From: Spartobacteria bacterium
GTDB lineage: Bacteria; Verrucomicrobiota; Verrucomicrobiia; Chthoniobacterales; UBA10450
Direction of reading: 5' to 3'
Assembly (NCBI GenBank): GCA_003445855.1
Contig: DMCG01000026.1
Coordinates: forward strand, 1 to 5,230
Length of the DNA: 5,230 nt
Made by a program: the position numbers and the translations under genes
The notes under the pieces: generated by a model
What the model saw: only the letters and a program-made list of their open reading frames with translations
The model's database searches: none
What the model was told of the DNA's origin: nothing
Part shown: positions 1 to 5,207 of the stretch, piece by piece
How positions within the stretch are numbered: the first letter of the stretch is position 1
Layout: each line of letters opens with the position of its first letter

Positions 1-2
1 TA

Positions 3-203
3 CCTGTTGCCGTCGGGTTCGGCCTCTCGACGGCAGAACACTTGCGCGAAGTGTGGCGCTTTGCAGACGCCGCCGTGGTCGGCAGTGCAATCGTGAGCGA
101 AATCGAAAGGTTGAAAACGGCGCCGGATTTGGTGCAGCGTATCGGCAAATTCGCAGGATCGCTGCTCGCGACCAAATTTGGGAATCGAACAGCGGTCAAC
201 TAG
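3..203 (+). CDS. trpA: Tryptophan synthase alpha chain, C-terminal part (5'-truncated by window edge)
   Basis: The first complete codon is at 3 and the frame runs 66 codons to a TAG stop at 201-203. The visible protein starts PVAVGFGLST and contains VVGSAIV at residues 25-31. These match the two glycine-rich phosphate-binding segments (GFG and GSAIV) near the end of TrpA. TrpA is the cytoplasmic alpha subunit that cleaves indole-3-glycerol phosphate to indole and glyceraldehyde-3-phosphate, and passes indole to TrpB in the alpha2beta2 complex. The family is usually about 260-270 residues, so roughly three quarters of the gene lies upstream of the window. The end, after the last helix, fits a normal C-terminus and there is no sign of damage. 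No clear terminator follows in the 77 bp before the next gene. Identification rests on motif recognition and is quite secure. Confidence 0.9.
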   Translation, partial: PVAVGFGLSTAEHLREVWRFADAAVVGSAIVSEIERLKTAPDLVQRIGKFAGSLLATKFGNRTAVN

Positions 204-280
204 CAGAACGTTCGCGACCAATCCTTGGCCCAACAGCGCTCCACTTGCCATAAACAACTTCAGCGCGCTAAGTTCCTCGC

Positions 281-469
281 ATGCGCAAAGTGGTGAAATC
301 GGACAAGCAACCGTTCGAAATTAAACCGCAGGAACGTTCGATCTGGATTTGCATGTGCGGGCTTTCCAAAAACCAGCCGTTCTGCGACGGGTCGCACAAA
401 AAGGTGACCGACGAGGAAGACGGCAAAACTTACGAATACGATGCAGAAGGACATCGTCACGAAATCTAA
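281..469 (+). CDS. Small CDGSH-type iron-sulfur domain protein
   Basis: A 62-residue protein consisting of essentially one CDGSH domain. The motif C-x-C-x2-S-x3-P-x-C-D-G-S-H is complete: Cys24, Cys26, Cys35 and His39. In the family (mitoNEET-like and bacterial CDGSH proteins) these three cysteines and one histidine bind a redox-active [2Fe-2S] cluster. An in-frame TAA at 269-271 leaves the ATG at 281 as the only reasonable start, and no Shine-Dalgarno sequence is visible. There is no signal peptide, so it should be cytoplasmic. The likely role is electron or Fe-S cluster handling, but the partner is unknown. The 77 bp between trpA and this gene shows only a weak palindromic core (AGCGCGCT) and no convincing terminator, so read-through from trpA is possible. 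The next gene follows 27 bp downstream on the same strand and is probably co-transcribed. The C-terminal tail is acidic and His-rich. Confidence 0.88.
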   Translation: MRKVVKSDKQPFEIKPQERSIWICMCGLSKNQPFCDGSHKKVTDEEDGKTYEYDAEGHRHEI

Positions 470-495
470 GATCGACAACGACAAGATCGACAATC
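467..495 (+). repeat. Two tandem 15-bp copies of a short repeat (AAGATCGACAA core)
   Basis: Two head-to-tail units, AAGATCGACAACGAC (468-482) and AAGATCGACAATCAA (483-497), fill the gap between the CDGSH and VOC genes. The first unit overlaps the TAA stop of the CDGSH gene, and the second runs into the VOC start codon. A third copy begins at the VOC stop (861-873). The sequence repeats in the same orientation and at equivalent positions, so chance is unlikely. Its function is unknown and it resembles a dispersed gene-end repeat. Confidence 0.75.
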
Positions 496-496
496 A

Positions 497-862
497 ATGA
501 GCGCAAACACACTCTGCTGGACAGACATCCCGGTCACCGACCTTGATCGCGCGATCAAGTTTTACTCGGCCGTTCTCGGCAAAAAGGTAAGCAAAGAATC
601 CGCCGAAGGATTCGAGTTCGGGTTGCTGCCGCACGAGGGCGAAGAGTCGGCTGGATGTCTCGTTGTGTCGGAGGAAAACAAACCGTCGCAAACCGGTCCG
701 CTTATTTATCTCTCAGTCGATGGCCGGCTCGACGATGCAATCAAGGCCGCGCGCGCAAATAGCGGGAAAGTGTTGCAGAAGAAAGAATCAATCGGCCCGC
801 ACGGTTTTCGCGCCATCGTTCTCGATTCGGAAGGAAATCGAATCGCGCTGCATTCGAGCTAA
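497..862 (+). CDS. VOC superfamily (glyoxalase/bleomycin-resistance fold) protein
   Basis: A 121-residue single-domain protein. The N-terminal segment has the hallmark IPVTDLDRAIKFYSAVLG (residues 11-28), the strand and helix of the first beta-alpha-beta-beta-beta module. The C-terminal segment has FRAIVLDSEGNRIALHS (104-120), the closing strands of the second module. This pattern fits the lactoylglutathione-lyase-related VOC group (COG3324 type), which is usually about 115-130 residues, so the protein is full length. Aligned by eye, the two positions that carry metal ligands in classical glyoxalases and dioxygenases are Trp8 and Ala117. That suggests no catalytic metal site, and a substrate cannot be assigned. 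No signal peptide is present, so it should be cytoplasmic. It begins 27 bp after the CDGSH gene and probably shares its transcript. The start is ATG with no clear Shine-Dalgarno sequence. The fold is secure and the function unknown. Confidence 0.88.
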   Translation: MSANTLCWTDIPVTDLDRAIKFYSAVLGKKVSKESAEGFEFGLLPHEGEESAGCLVVSEENKPSQTGPLIYLSVDGRLDDAIKAARANSGKVLQKKESIGPHGFRAIVLDSEGNRIALHSS

Positions 863-873
863 GATCGACAATC
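860..873 (+). repeat. Third copy of the AAGATCGACAA short repeat, at the VOC stop codon
   Basis: TAAGATCGACAATC spans the VOC stop codon TAA (860-862). The 12 bases TAAGATCGACAA are identical to 467-478 at the end of the CDGSH gene, and the 13 bases AAGATCGACAATC are identical to 483-495. Only two bases separate this copy from the compound palindrome at 876, so the two elements may form one composite unit. Confidence 0.7.
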
Positions 874-875
874 GC

Positions 876-925
876 TGTAGGGGACGACGTTGTCGTCCCG
901 CGGGAAGCCGACGGCTTCCCCTACA
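876..925. repeat. Compound palindromic element (two hairpins inside an outer inverted repeat)
   Basis: The outer arms TGTAGGGGA (876-884) and TCCCCTACA (917-925) are a perfect 9-bp inverted repeat. Inside are two perfect 8-bp hairpins with 3-base loops: 881-888 with 892-899 (loop GTT) and 902-909 with 913-920 (loop GAC). The outer stem shares bases with both inner hairpins, so outer and inner pairings compete. The element sits between the convergent VOC and chrA genes, and its right arm holds the chrA stop codon (complement of 921-923). No T-tract follows on either strand, so it is not a classical intrinsic terminator. It could still end transcription, protect mRNA 3' ends, or be a REP/MITE-like repeat. 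Confidence 0.85.
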
Positions 926-2246
926 AAAATTTGTAAATCACCCCGAGCAATCCGCTGCCGAGAACAACAGGAACGATCCCCCAGTTCCACCGGAGCATCC
1001 CGATGAAGGCGATTGCACATACGATCGCCGCGAACCAATCGATGCCTCCTGTTTGCGGAAAGATGACGTGAACGCCGAACCAGACCGCAAGATTCAAAAT
1101 CACGCCGACGACTGCGGCGGTCACGGTTGCAAGCGCGGCTGAAAGCAAAGCGTTATCGCGCAACTTCTCGATATAGGGCGCACCGAGAAAAATCCAGAGG
1201 AAACACGGCGTGAACGTCGTCCAGGTCGTGATGAGAGCGCCCAAAGTCGCGGCGAAAAGCGGCGGTAGATTACCCGGGTGATTCCATCCGCCGAGGAAGC
1301 CGACAAATTGCAACACCATGATGAGCGGGCCCGGCGTTGTCTCGGCCAGACCGAGTCCATCGAGCATCTGTCCCGCGCCAAGCCAATGATAATTTTCGAC
1401 GGCCTGCTGTGAGACATAAGGAAGCACTGCATAAGCGCCGCCAAAAGTGACCATGGCGGCTTTGCTAAAAAAGATGCCTTCGCGAAAAATCGTGTGCTGT
1501 CTTCCGAGGAGAACTCCAGCGAGCAAAATCGGGGTCCACCAAAGCAAGACCGAGATCGCGCAGACTCGCAGCGCGCGGCCAAGCGTTGGCCGCGTCTGAA
1601 TCGAAAATTGATCGCTGGTTGTCGATCGAACGTTTTCGGCGCCGGGCGACGCGAACACTCGCGGCCAAAATTTTCCGGCGATAAATCCGAGCACGCCCGC
1701 ACTGATAATGATCAATGGAAAAGGTACGTGGAAAAAATAGATCGCGACGAATGCCGCGCCGGCAATCAGCCACATGATCGCATTGCGCAATGCTTTTCGG
1801 CCGATGTTGATGACAGCTGCAGCGACAATTGCGAGCACGGCCGGCTTCAATCCATAAAAAATCGCTACGATCCACGGCACGTGACCGAAAACGACGTAAA
1901 CGTAACTGAGCGCCCAGAGGATGAAGATTGACGGAATGACGAAGAGCGCGCCGGCCACGATGCCGCCCCAGGCTCGATGCCAGAGCCAGCCGATGTAAAT
2001 GGCGAGCTGTTGCGCTTCCGGGCCGGGAAGCAACATGCAAAAATTCAGCGCGTGCAAAAACCGCGATTGGTCGATCCAACGTTTTTTCTCGACCAACTCG
2101 GATTGCATGATCGCGATCTGACCAGCCGGTCCACCGAAGGAGATGAAGCCGAGTTTTAGCCAGAATAGAAACGCGTCGCGAAAGCTCGGGTGAGCGATTG
2201 AGCCCGACCCCGCGGCTTCGACGTGTTGCGCTGCTGTCGTTTTCAC
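921..2246 (-). CDS. chrA: Chromate efflux transporter ChrA (two-domain, long-chain CHR family)
   Basis: A 441-residue membrane protein of the usual length for two-domain ChrA. It exports chromate from the cytoplasm across the inner membrane, and the family is thought to be driven by the proton motive force. The two homologous halves each show CHR signatures. Half one has SFGGPAGQIA (36-45) and LPGPEAQQLAIYIG (73-86); half two has TFGGAYAVLPYV (267-278) and AETTPGPL (301-308). Long hydrophobic stretches throughout (for example 95-120, 124-147, 156-170, 176-192, 228-247 and 366-390) are membrane spans, with a polar linker at about 200-220. The start is GTG at 2246. It overlaps the chrB stop as GTGA, so translation is probably coupled to chrB, and no Shine-Dalgarno sequence is seen. 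The TAG stop lies in the right arm of the compound palindrome at 876-925. The reading frame is intact. Chromate is the inferred substrate from the family and the chrB neighbour. Confidence 0.95.
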   Translation of the reverse strand: MKTTAAQHVEAAGSGSIAHPSFRDAFLFWLKLGFISFGGPAGQIAIMQSELVEKKRWIDQSRFLHALNFCMLLPGPEAQQLAIYIGWLWHRAWGGIVAGALFVIPSIFILWALSYVYVVFGHVPWIVAIFYGLKPAVLAIVAAAVINIGRKALRNAIMWLIAGAAFVAIYFFHVPFPLIIISAGVLGFIAGKFWPRVFASPGAENVRSTTSDQFSIQTRPTLGRALRVCAISVLLWWTPILLAGVLLGRQHTIFREGIFFSKAAMVTFGGAYAVLPYVSQQAVENYHWLGAGQMLDGLGLAETTPGPLIMVLQFVGFLGGWNHPGNLPPLFAATLGALITTWTTFTPCFLWIFLGAPYIEKLRDNALLSAALATVTAAVVGVILNLAVWFGVHVIFPQTGGIDWFAAIVCAIAFIGMLRWNWGIVPVVLGSGLLGVIYKFL

Positions 2247-3184
2247 AAGCGCTGAAGAAACGCGTAGAGTCCGTCAAAGCATCGAAAGCCGTGGACTAGA
2301 ATGTCCGCGTCCGACATCCCTCGTTTGGCCCAGCCTTTCAGAACTCGATCAATCCCGACGCACTCGGCGCGCTGAAACTTGGCATCCTCGAGATCGGCAT
2401 CGTGGATCATCTCGCCGATTTTCCGCACGGCTTTGTCCTGAATGTCGAAACGTCTCGTTAGGGTTTCGAACGTGCAATCGTCGCCTTCGTGCGAGAACTC
2501 CGCGTCGACCATGTCGTACGGAATCCACTTGGAGTTGGCCGTTCGCTCCGATGAGAAGACAAATTTCGCTTTCGGGTCGATGAAGGCCCGAATCAACCAC
2601 GCCGAACCAACGCGGTCGATCTCGGGCCGCGGCCGAGTCAGCCACGTCTTCCCAAGAAAATTCTTCGCGTCTAGTTTCGGTCGCGCCTTCGTTTCGGTAT
2701 GAGGCCCCTCGGCGCGTTGAAAAAGAATCTCCACATCGTGCGCGTGGGCGCTGTCGAAAAAATCGATTGCCCGAATATTTCGGAATGCGCGAGTGAACCG
2801 CGCGAGTTCAGTCGCAGCCGCTTCTTCGCCGATTTTCCTCCGACGCGCGATCAAACTGCGCAAGTCTTTACTCAGTTCGCCGTACTCTTTGGCGCGCGCC
2901 GTGTCGAAAAGCTGAATCAGCTTCGCGTTCGGCAATCCTTCGATTTCCTGCGCCCGCACCAAAGTTGCGTCGCCCCCGTAGTCGCGAATCTGTTTGGCCA
3001 GCCATTGAAAATGCTCGTACTGCGCCGGCAAATCGGGAAGCAGATAAGTCGAAGTCTTGATCTGGACCGCGCCGCATTGCTTGAGTTTTCGCCAGACCGC
3101 CACGCGCTCGGTGTTCTGCCTGGTCGGGAGGCTGTAGAGAAGCAAAAGCCAGGAGAGAGATTTCTGTTTACGTGGAGAAGCCAC
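2243..3184 (-). CDS. chrB: Chromate resistance protein ChrB (regulator/accessory protein)
   Basis: From the GTG at 3184 this is a 313-residue soluble protein. The N-terminal ChrB domain opens with WLLLLYSLPTRQN (12-24), followed by a Trp/Lys/Cys-rich helix and YLLPDLPAQ, as in known ChrB proteins. The C-terminal ChrB domain begins near 179 with KTWLTRPRPEIDRVGSAWL, continues with AEFSHEGDDCTFETL and ends with ILVHGFRCFDGLYAFL. In studied bacteria ChrB senses chromate and controls or supports chrA. Here it lies directly upstream of chrA with a 4-bp GTGA overlap. Start choice: an in-frame TTG at 3229 would give 328 residues. The GTG at 3184 places the conserved WLLLLYSLP closer to the N-terminus, as in the family, so I prefer it; neither has a spaced Shine-Dalgarno sequence. 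The upstream region is shared with the divergent gene at 3281. Family assignment is secure, but the exact start is not. Confidence 0.92.
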   Translation of the reverse strand: MASPRKQKSLSWLLLLYSLPTRQNTERVAVWRKLKQCGAVQIKTSTYLLPDLPAQYEHFQWLAKQIRDYGGDATLVRAQEIEGLPNAKLIQLFDTARAKEYGELSKDLRSLIARRRKIGEEAAATELARFTRAFRNIRAIDFFDSAHAHDVEILFQRAEGPHTETKARPKLDAKNFLGKTWLTRPRPEIDRVGSAWLIRAFIDPKAKFVFSSERTANSKWIPYDMVDAEFSHEGDDCTFETLTRRFDIQDKAVRKIGEMIHDADLEDAKFQRAECVGIDRVLKGWAKRGMSDADILVHGFRCFDGLYAFLQRL

Positions 3185-3209
3185 AAAAATGAAATACGTA
3201 TTGCACAGC

Positions 3210-3239
3210 TTGACTGCGCTTACATCCAACCTTTATGTT
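3210..3239 (+). promoter_or_regulatory. Candidate sigma70-type promoter for the secreted-protein genes
   Basis: TTGACT (3210-3215, five of six to the -35 consensus) and TATGTT (3234-3239, four of six to the -10 consensus) are separated by 18 bp. Transcription would begin near 3246, leaving a leader of about 35 bases before the ATG at 3281. This is by eye only. On the other strand the best -10-like hexamer is TTTAAT (complement of 3248-3253), with no good -35, so a chrB promoter is not resolved. Confidence 0.4.
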
Positions 3240-3274
3240 TCGTTCGAATTAAAGACACAGTCGAACAAAACAAA
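3234..3274. promoter_or_regulatory. Imperfect dyad in the chrB divergent intergenic region, candidate operator
   Basis: Arms 3234-3247 and 3261-3274 pair at 12 of 14 positions around a 13-bp spacer. The inner six pairs GTTCGA/TCGAAC are perfect, and the mismatches are at 3241/3267 and 3235/3273. The left arm covers the candidate -10 of the rightward promoter, and the spacer holds the -10-like hexamer facing chrB. A protein bound here could control both directions. ChrB is the obvious candidate from the family, but nothing in the sequence proves it. Confidence 0.4.
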
Positions 3275-3280
3275 CGAACT

Positions 3281-3598
3281 ATGGAAAAAATCATCACAAC
3301 AATATCAGTGGCCATCATCTTGGGCCTGGCCTGCCCGCTCATTTCCTCAGCTGAAGAGGAAAAAGAGATGACGGTGAAAATGTCGGACGTTCCTGAAGCG
3401 GTGCAGAAGACCATCAAAGATAAAGCCGGCAAGCACGAGATCGTGAAGCTCGAGAAGAAGACGGAAGAAGGCAAGACCGTTTACGAAGCCGTGGTAAACA
3501 AAAAGGGCAAGCAGTGGGCCATCGAAGTCGATGCGAATGGCAAGTTCCTGAAGAAGTACGAGGAGAGCAAGGAGAAGGAAAAAGGCGAAAAGTATTAA
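3281..3598 (+). CDS. Small exported PepSY-like domain protein
   Basis: A 105-residue protein starting at the ATG at 3281. Residues 1-24 form a signal peptide: MEK, a hydrophobic core to about residue 22, and probable cleavage after SSA. A Cys at 18 lies in GLAC, which is a poor lipobox, so a soluble periplasmic form is more likely. The mature part has the PepSY-like pattern: DVPEAVQKTIKDKAG (36-50), then VKLEKKTEEGKTVYEAVV (55-72), then WAIEVDANGKFLKKYEE (79-95). It ends in a Lys/Glu-rich tail. PepSY-like domains are small alpha/beta folds linked to inhibition or sensing in the periplasm, and no specific role can be given. The frame stays open far upstream, antisense to chrB, but the signal peptide and the intergenic position of this ATG decide the start. 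It is the first gene of the rightward set, 96 bp from chrB and divergent from it. Confidence 0.82.
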   Translation: MEKIITTISVAIILGLACPLISSAEEEKEMTVKMSDVPEAVQKTIKDKAGKHEIVKLEKKTEEGKTVYEAVVNKKGKQWAIEVDANGKFLKKYEESKEKEKGEKY

Positions 3599-3608
3599 TC
3601 GAACGCAA

Positions 3609-3640
3609 TGGTTCTGGAGCGTTCAATCGCTCCAGAACCA
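3609..3640. repeat. Perfect 13-bp inverted repeat (hairpin) between the PepSY-like and DUF1259 genes
   Basis: Arms TGGTTCTGGAGCG (3609-3621) and CGCTCCAGAACCA (3628-3640) are perfectly complementary around a 6-base loop, TTCAAT. The hairpin begins 10 bases after the TAA of the upstream gene and ends next to an ATG at 3641. No T-tract follows, so it is not a standard intrinsic terminator. Partial attenuation, mRNA end protection after processing, or a REP-like dispersed element are the likely options. It argues against using the in-frame ATG at 3608 as a start. Confidence 0.8.
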
Positions 3641-3652
3641 ATGGCTCAACAA

Positions 3653-4564
3653 ATGAAAAAGCTTTTTATCTTGGCGGCGATTTTTGCCGCGGCGAGCGCC
3701 AGCTCTCTGGCGGCGCTCGACACCGCGAAGATCGACGAGATCACCGGGCTTAAAGGCAAGCTCAACGAGAGAGAAGGCGTTTACAAAGTCACTCTCCCGC
3801 GCGACGACGTGAAGGTCGTCGTCGATGGATGGACGATGCCGCCGTTCATGGGACTCGGAACGTGGGCGGCGTTCACGGAGTCAAAAGTAGGCGCGATGGT
3901 GATGGGCGACACGGTTCTCTTTGAAGACGAAGTGAATCCGGTGATGTCAGTCGCGCTCGACAACGGTCTCAGCGTGACCGCGCTGCACAACCATTTCTTC
4001 TTCGATCATCCGAAAGTGTTTTTCATGCACATCGAAGGCGAGGGCAGTGTTGATAAATTGGCCAGTGCCGTAAGGAAGATGTACGACAAGATCAAAGAGA
4101 TTCGCGCGGCCAATCCACAGCCAAACGATTCCTTCGGCGCAAAAGCGTTGCCTGAGAAAAGCACAATTTCAGCTGAGCCGCTGAACGCGATTTTCGGAAT
4201 GAGCGGCGAAGTGAGCAACGGAATGGTCAAATTCACCATCGGTCGCCCGGCGAAAATGCACGGCGTCAACATCGACAAGGACATGGGCGTGAACACGTGG
4301 GCAGCATTTGCCGGCAGCGACGACAACGCGGTTGTCGATGGAGATTTCGCGATAACCGAAGATGAATTGCAACCCGCGCTCAAGGCTCTCCGCGTCGCTA
4401 AAATTAACATCGTTGCGATTCACTCCCACATGACGCACGAAAATCCACGCATTCTATTTTTCCACTACTGGGGCAGAGGCACTGCCAAAGAATTAGCGCA
4501 AGCGGTCAAAGGCGCCCTGCTGGTAACTGGATTGTCGGGCGTCACTACGCCGGCGGGGAATTGA
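3653..4564 (+). CDS. Exported DUF1259 (LppY/LpqO-type) protein with two homologous lobes
   Basis: Using the ATG at 3653 the protein has 303 residues. Residues 1-20 are a clear signal peptide (MKKLFILAAIFAAASASSLA), so it acts outside the cytoplasm. In-frame ATGs at 3608 and 3641 would put extra residues before the KK of the signal peptide, and the first lies at the hairpin, so 3653 is preferred. The mature protein is an internal duplication. Lobe one has MG-x2-TWAAF (66-74), EDE (91-93), and HNHFFFDHPKVFFMH (112-126). Lobe two has MG-x2-TWAAF (211-219), EDE (236-238), and HSHMTHENPRILFFH (257-271). The HxH and the third His keep identical spacing in both lobes. DUF1259 proteins have no firmly established function that I know of. 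The paired His clusters suggest metal binding, which is inference. It lies 54 bp after the PepSY-like gene and 22 bp before the next exported protein, probably in one operon. Confidence 0.88.
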   Translation: MKKLFILAAIFAAASASSLAALDTAKIDEITGLKGKLNEREGVYKVTLPRDDVKVVVDGWTMPPFMGLGTWAAFTESKVGAMVMGDTVLFEDEVNPVMSVALDNGLSVTALHNHFFFDHPKVFFMHIEGEGSVDKLASAVRKMYDKIKEIRAANPQPNDSFGAKALPEKSTISAEPLNAIFGMSGEVSNGMVKFTIGRPAKMHGVNIDKDMGVNTWAAFAGSDDNAVVDGDFAITEDELQPALKALRVAKINIVAIHSHMTHENPRILFFHYWGRGTAKELAQAVKGALLVTGLSGVTTPAGN

Positions 4565-4586
4565 AACGGCGGCACACCGGGCTCAA

Positions 4587-5207
4587 ATGAAAGCGCTACT
4601 CTTTGCATCGCTGGCCAGCACTGCGGTTGCAGCATTGTCATCGGCCGACACCGTGAACTTTGATAATTTTAAAACCGGAGCAGCGCCTCCTGGATGGACG
4701 GCGACGCAAACTGGCAGCGGCTCCGCAAAATGGTCTGTCGAGAAGGACGATTCGGCGCCGAGCAAGCCGAACGTGTTAAAACAATCAGGCGAGGCGACCT
4801 TCCCCGTCTGCATCAAGAACGACAGCAACCTCAAGGACGGTTTCGTGGAAGTGAAGTTCAAGCCGATTGCAGGAAAGGAAGACCAAGCGGGCGGCGTCAT
4901 CTGGCGTGTCCGAGACGCGAATAACTACTACATCGCGCGTGCGAACGCGCTCGAAGACAACGTCACTATCTACCACACGATCAACGGCAAGCGCGTGGCG
5001 TTCAAAAATATCAACACAAAGGTGACGGCCAGCGTCTGGCACACGCTCCGGGTAGAATTCCAAGGCAATAAATTCGTGGTCATCTTCGACGGCAACAAAG
5101 TAATCGATGCAACTGATGAGAGCTTCGCGAACGCCGGAAAAGTCGGTGTGTGGACGAAGGCCGATAGTGTAACCGAGTTCGACAATTTCGTTTACGGTAC
5201 CAGGTGA
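4587..5207 (+). CDS. Exported concanavalin-A-like (LamG / DUF1080-type fold) protein
   Basis: A 206-residue protein with a signal peptide at about 1-20 (cleavage near SSA|DT). The rest reads as one jelly-roll beta-sandwich: FDNFKTGAAPPGW (25-37), GGVIWRVRDANNYYIARAN (102-120), TIYHTINGKRVAF (127-139), WHTLRVEFQGNKFVVIFDG (151-169) and GKVGVWTKADSVTEFDNF (184-201). This order is typical of LamG-like and DUF1080/3-keto-disaccharide-hydrolase-like folds that bind or process sugars. No catalytic residues can be named with confidence, so a binding or structural role is as likely as an enzyme. The ATG at 4587 starts 22 bp after the DUF1259 stop and has no Shine-Dalgarno sequence. Its TGA overlaps a GTG that may begin the next gene, supporting a rightward operon. 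The fold is fairly secure and the function unknown. Confidence 0.8.
   Translation: MKALLFASLASTAVAALSSADTVNFDNFKTGAAPPGWTATQTGSGSAKWSVEKDDSAPSKPNVLKQSGEATFPVCIKNDSNLKDGFVEVKFKPIAGKEDQAGGVIWRVRDANNYYIARANALEDNVTIYHTINGKRVAFKNINTKVTASVWHTLRVEFQGNKFVVIFDGNKVIDATDESFANAGKVGVWTKADSVTEFDNFVYGTR

Noticed and set aside
204..280. Possible trpA terminator or promoter in the 77-bp gap
   Set aside because: Only a short AGCGCGCT palindrome and a 4-bp stem are present, with no T-tract and no convincing -35/-10 pair.
663..1142. 159-codon + strand frame running from the VOC gene through the palindrome into the chrA region
   Set aside because: The product is Arg/Cys-rich with no recognisable domain, and it spans the ends of two convergent real genes.
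1465..2277. 270-codon reading frame on the - strand overlapping chrA
   Set aside because: It is an Arg/Ser/His-rich translation typical of an out-of-frame shadow in GC-rich DNA. The overlapping chrA frame has full CHR-family motifs.
2699..3280. Long open extension upstream of the PepSY-like gene, antisense to chrB
   Set aside because: It is the reverse-strand shadow of chrB. The translation shows no family features, and a clear signal peptide starts at the ATG at 3281.
3608..3652. ATG at 3608 as the start of the DUF1259 gene
   Set aside because: It would translate through the perfect hairpin and add 15 residues ahead of a good signal peptide that starts at 3653.
3802..3821. 7-bp inverted repeat inside the DUF1259 gene
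   Set aside because: It falls in codons for RDDVKVVVD, where repeated Asp (GAC) and Val (GTC) codons create the complementarity. No regulatory context is seen.
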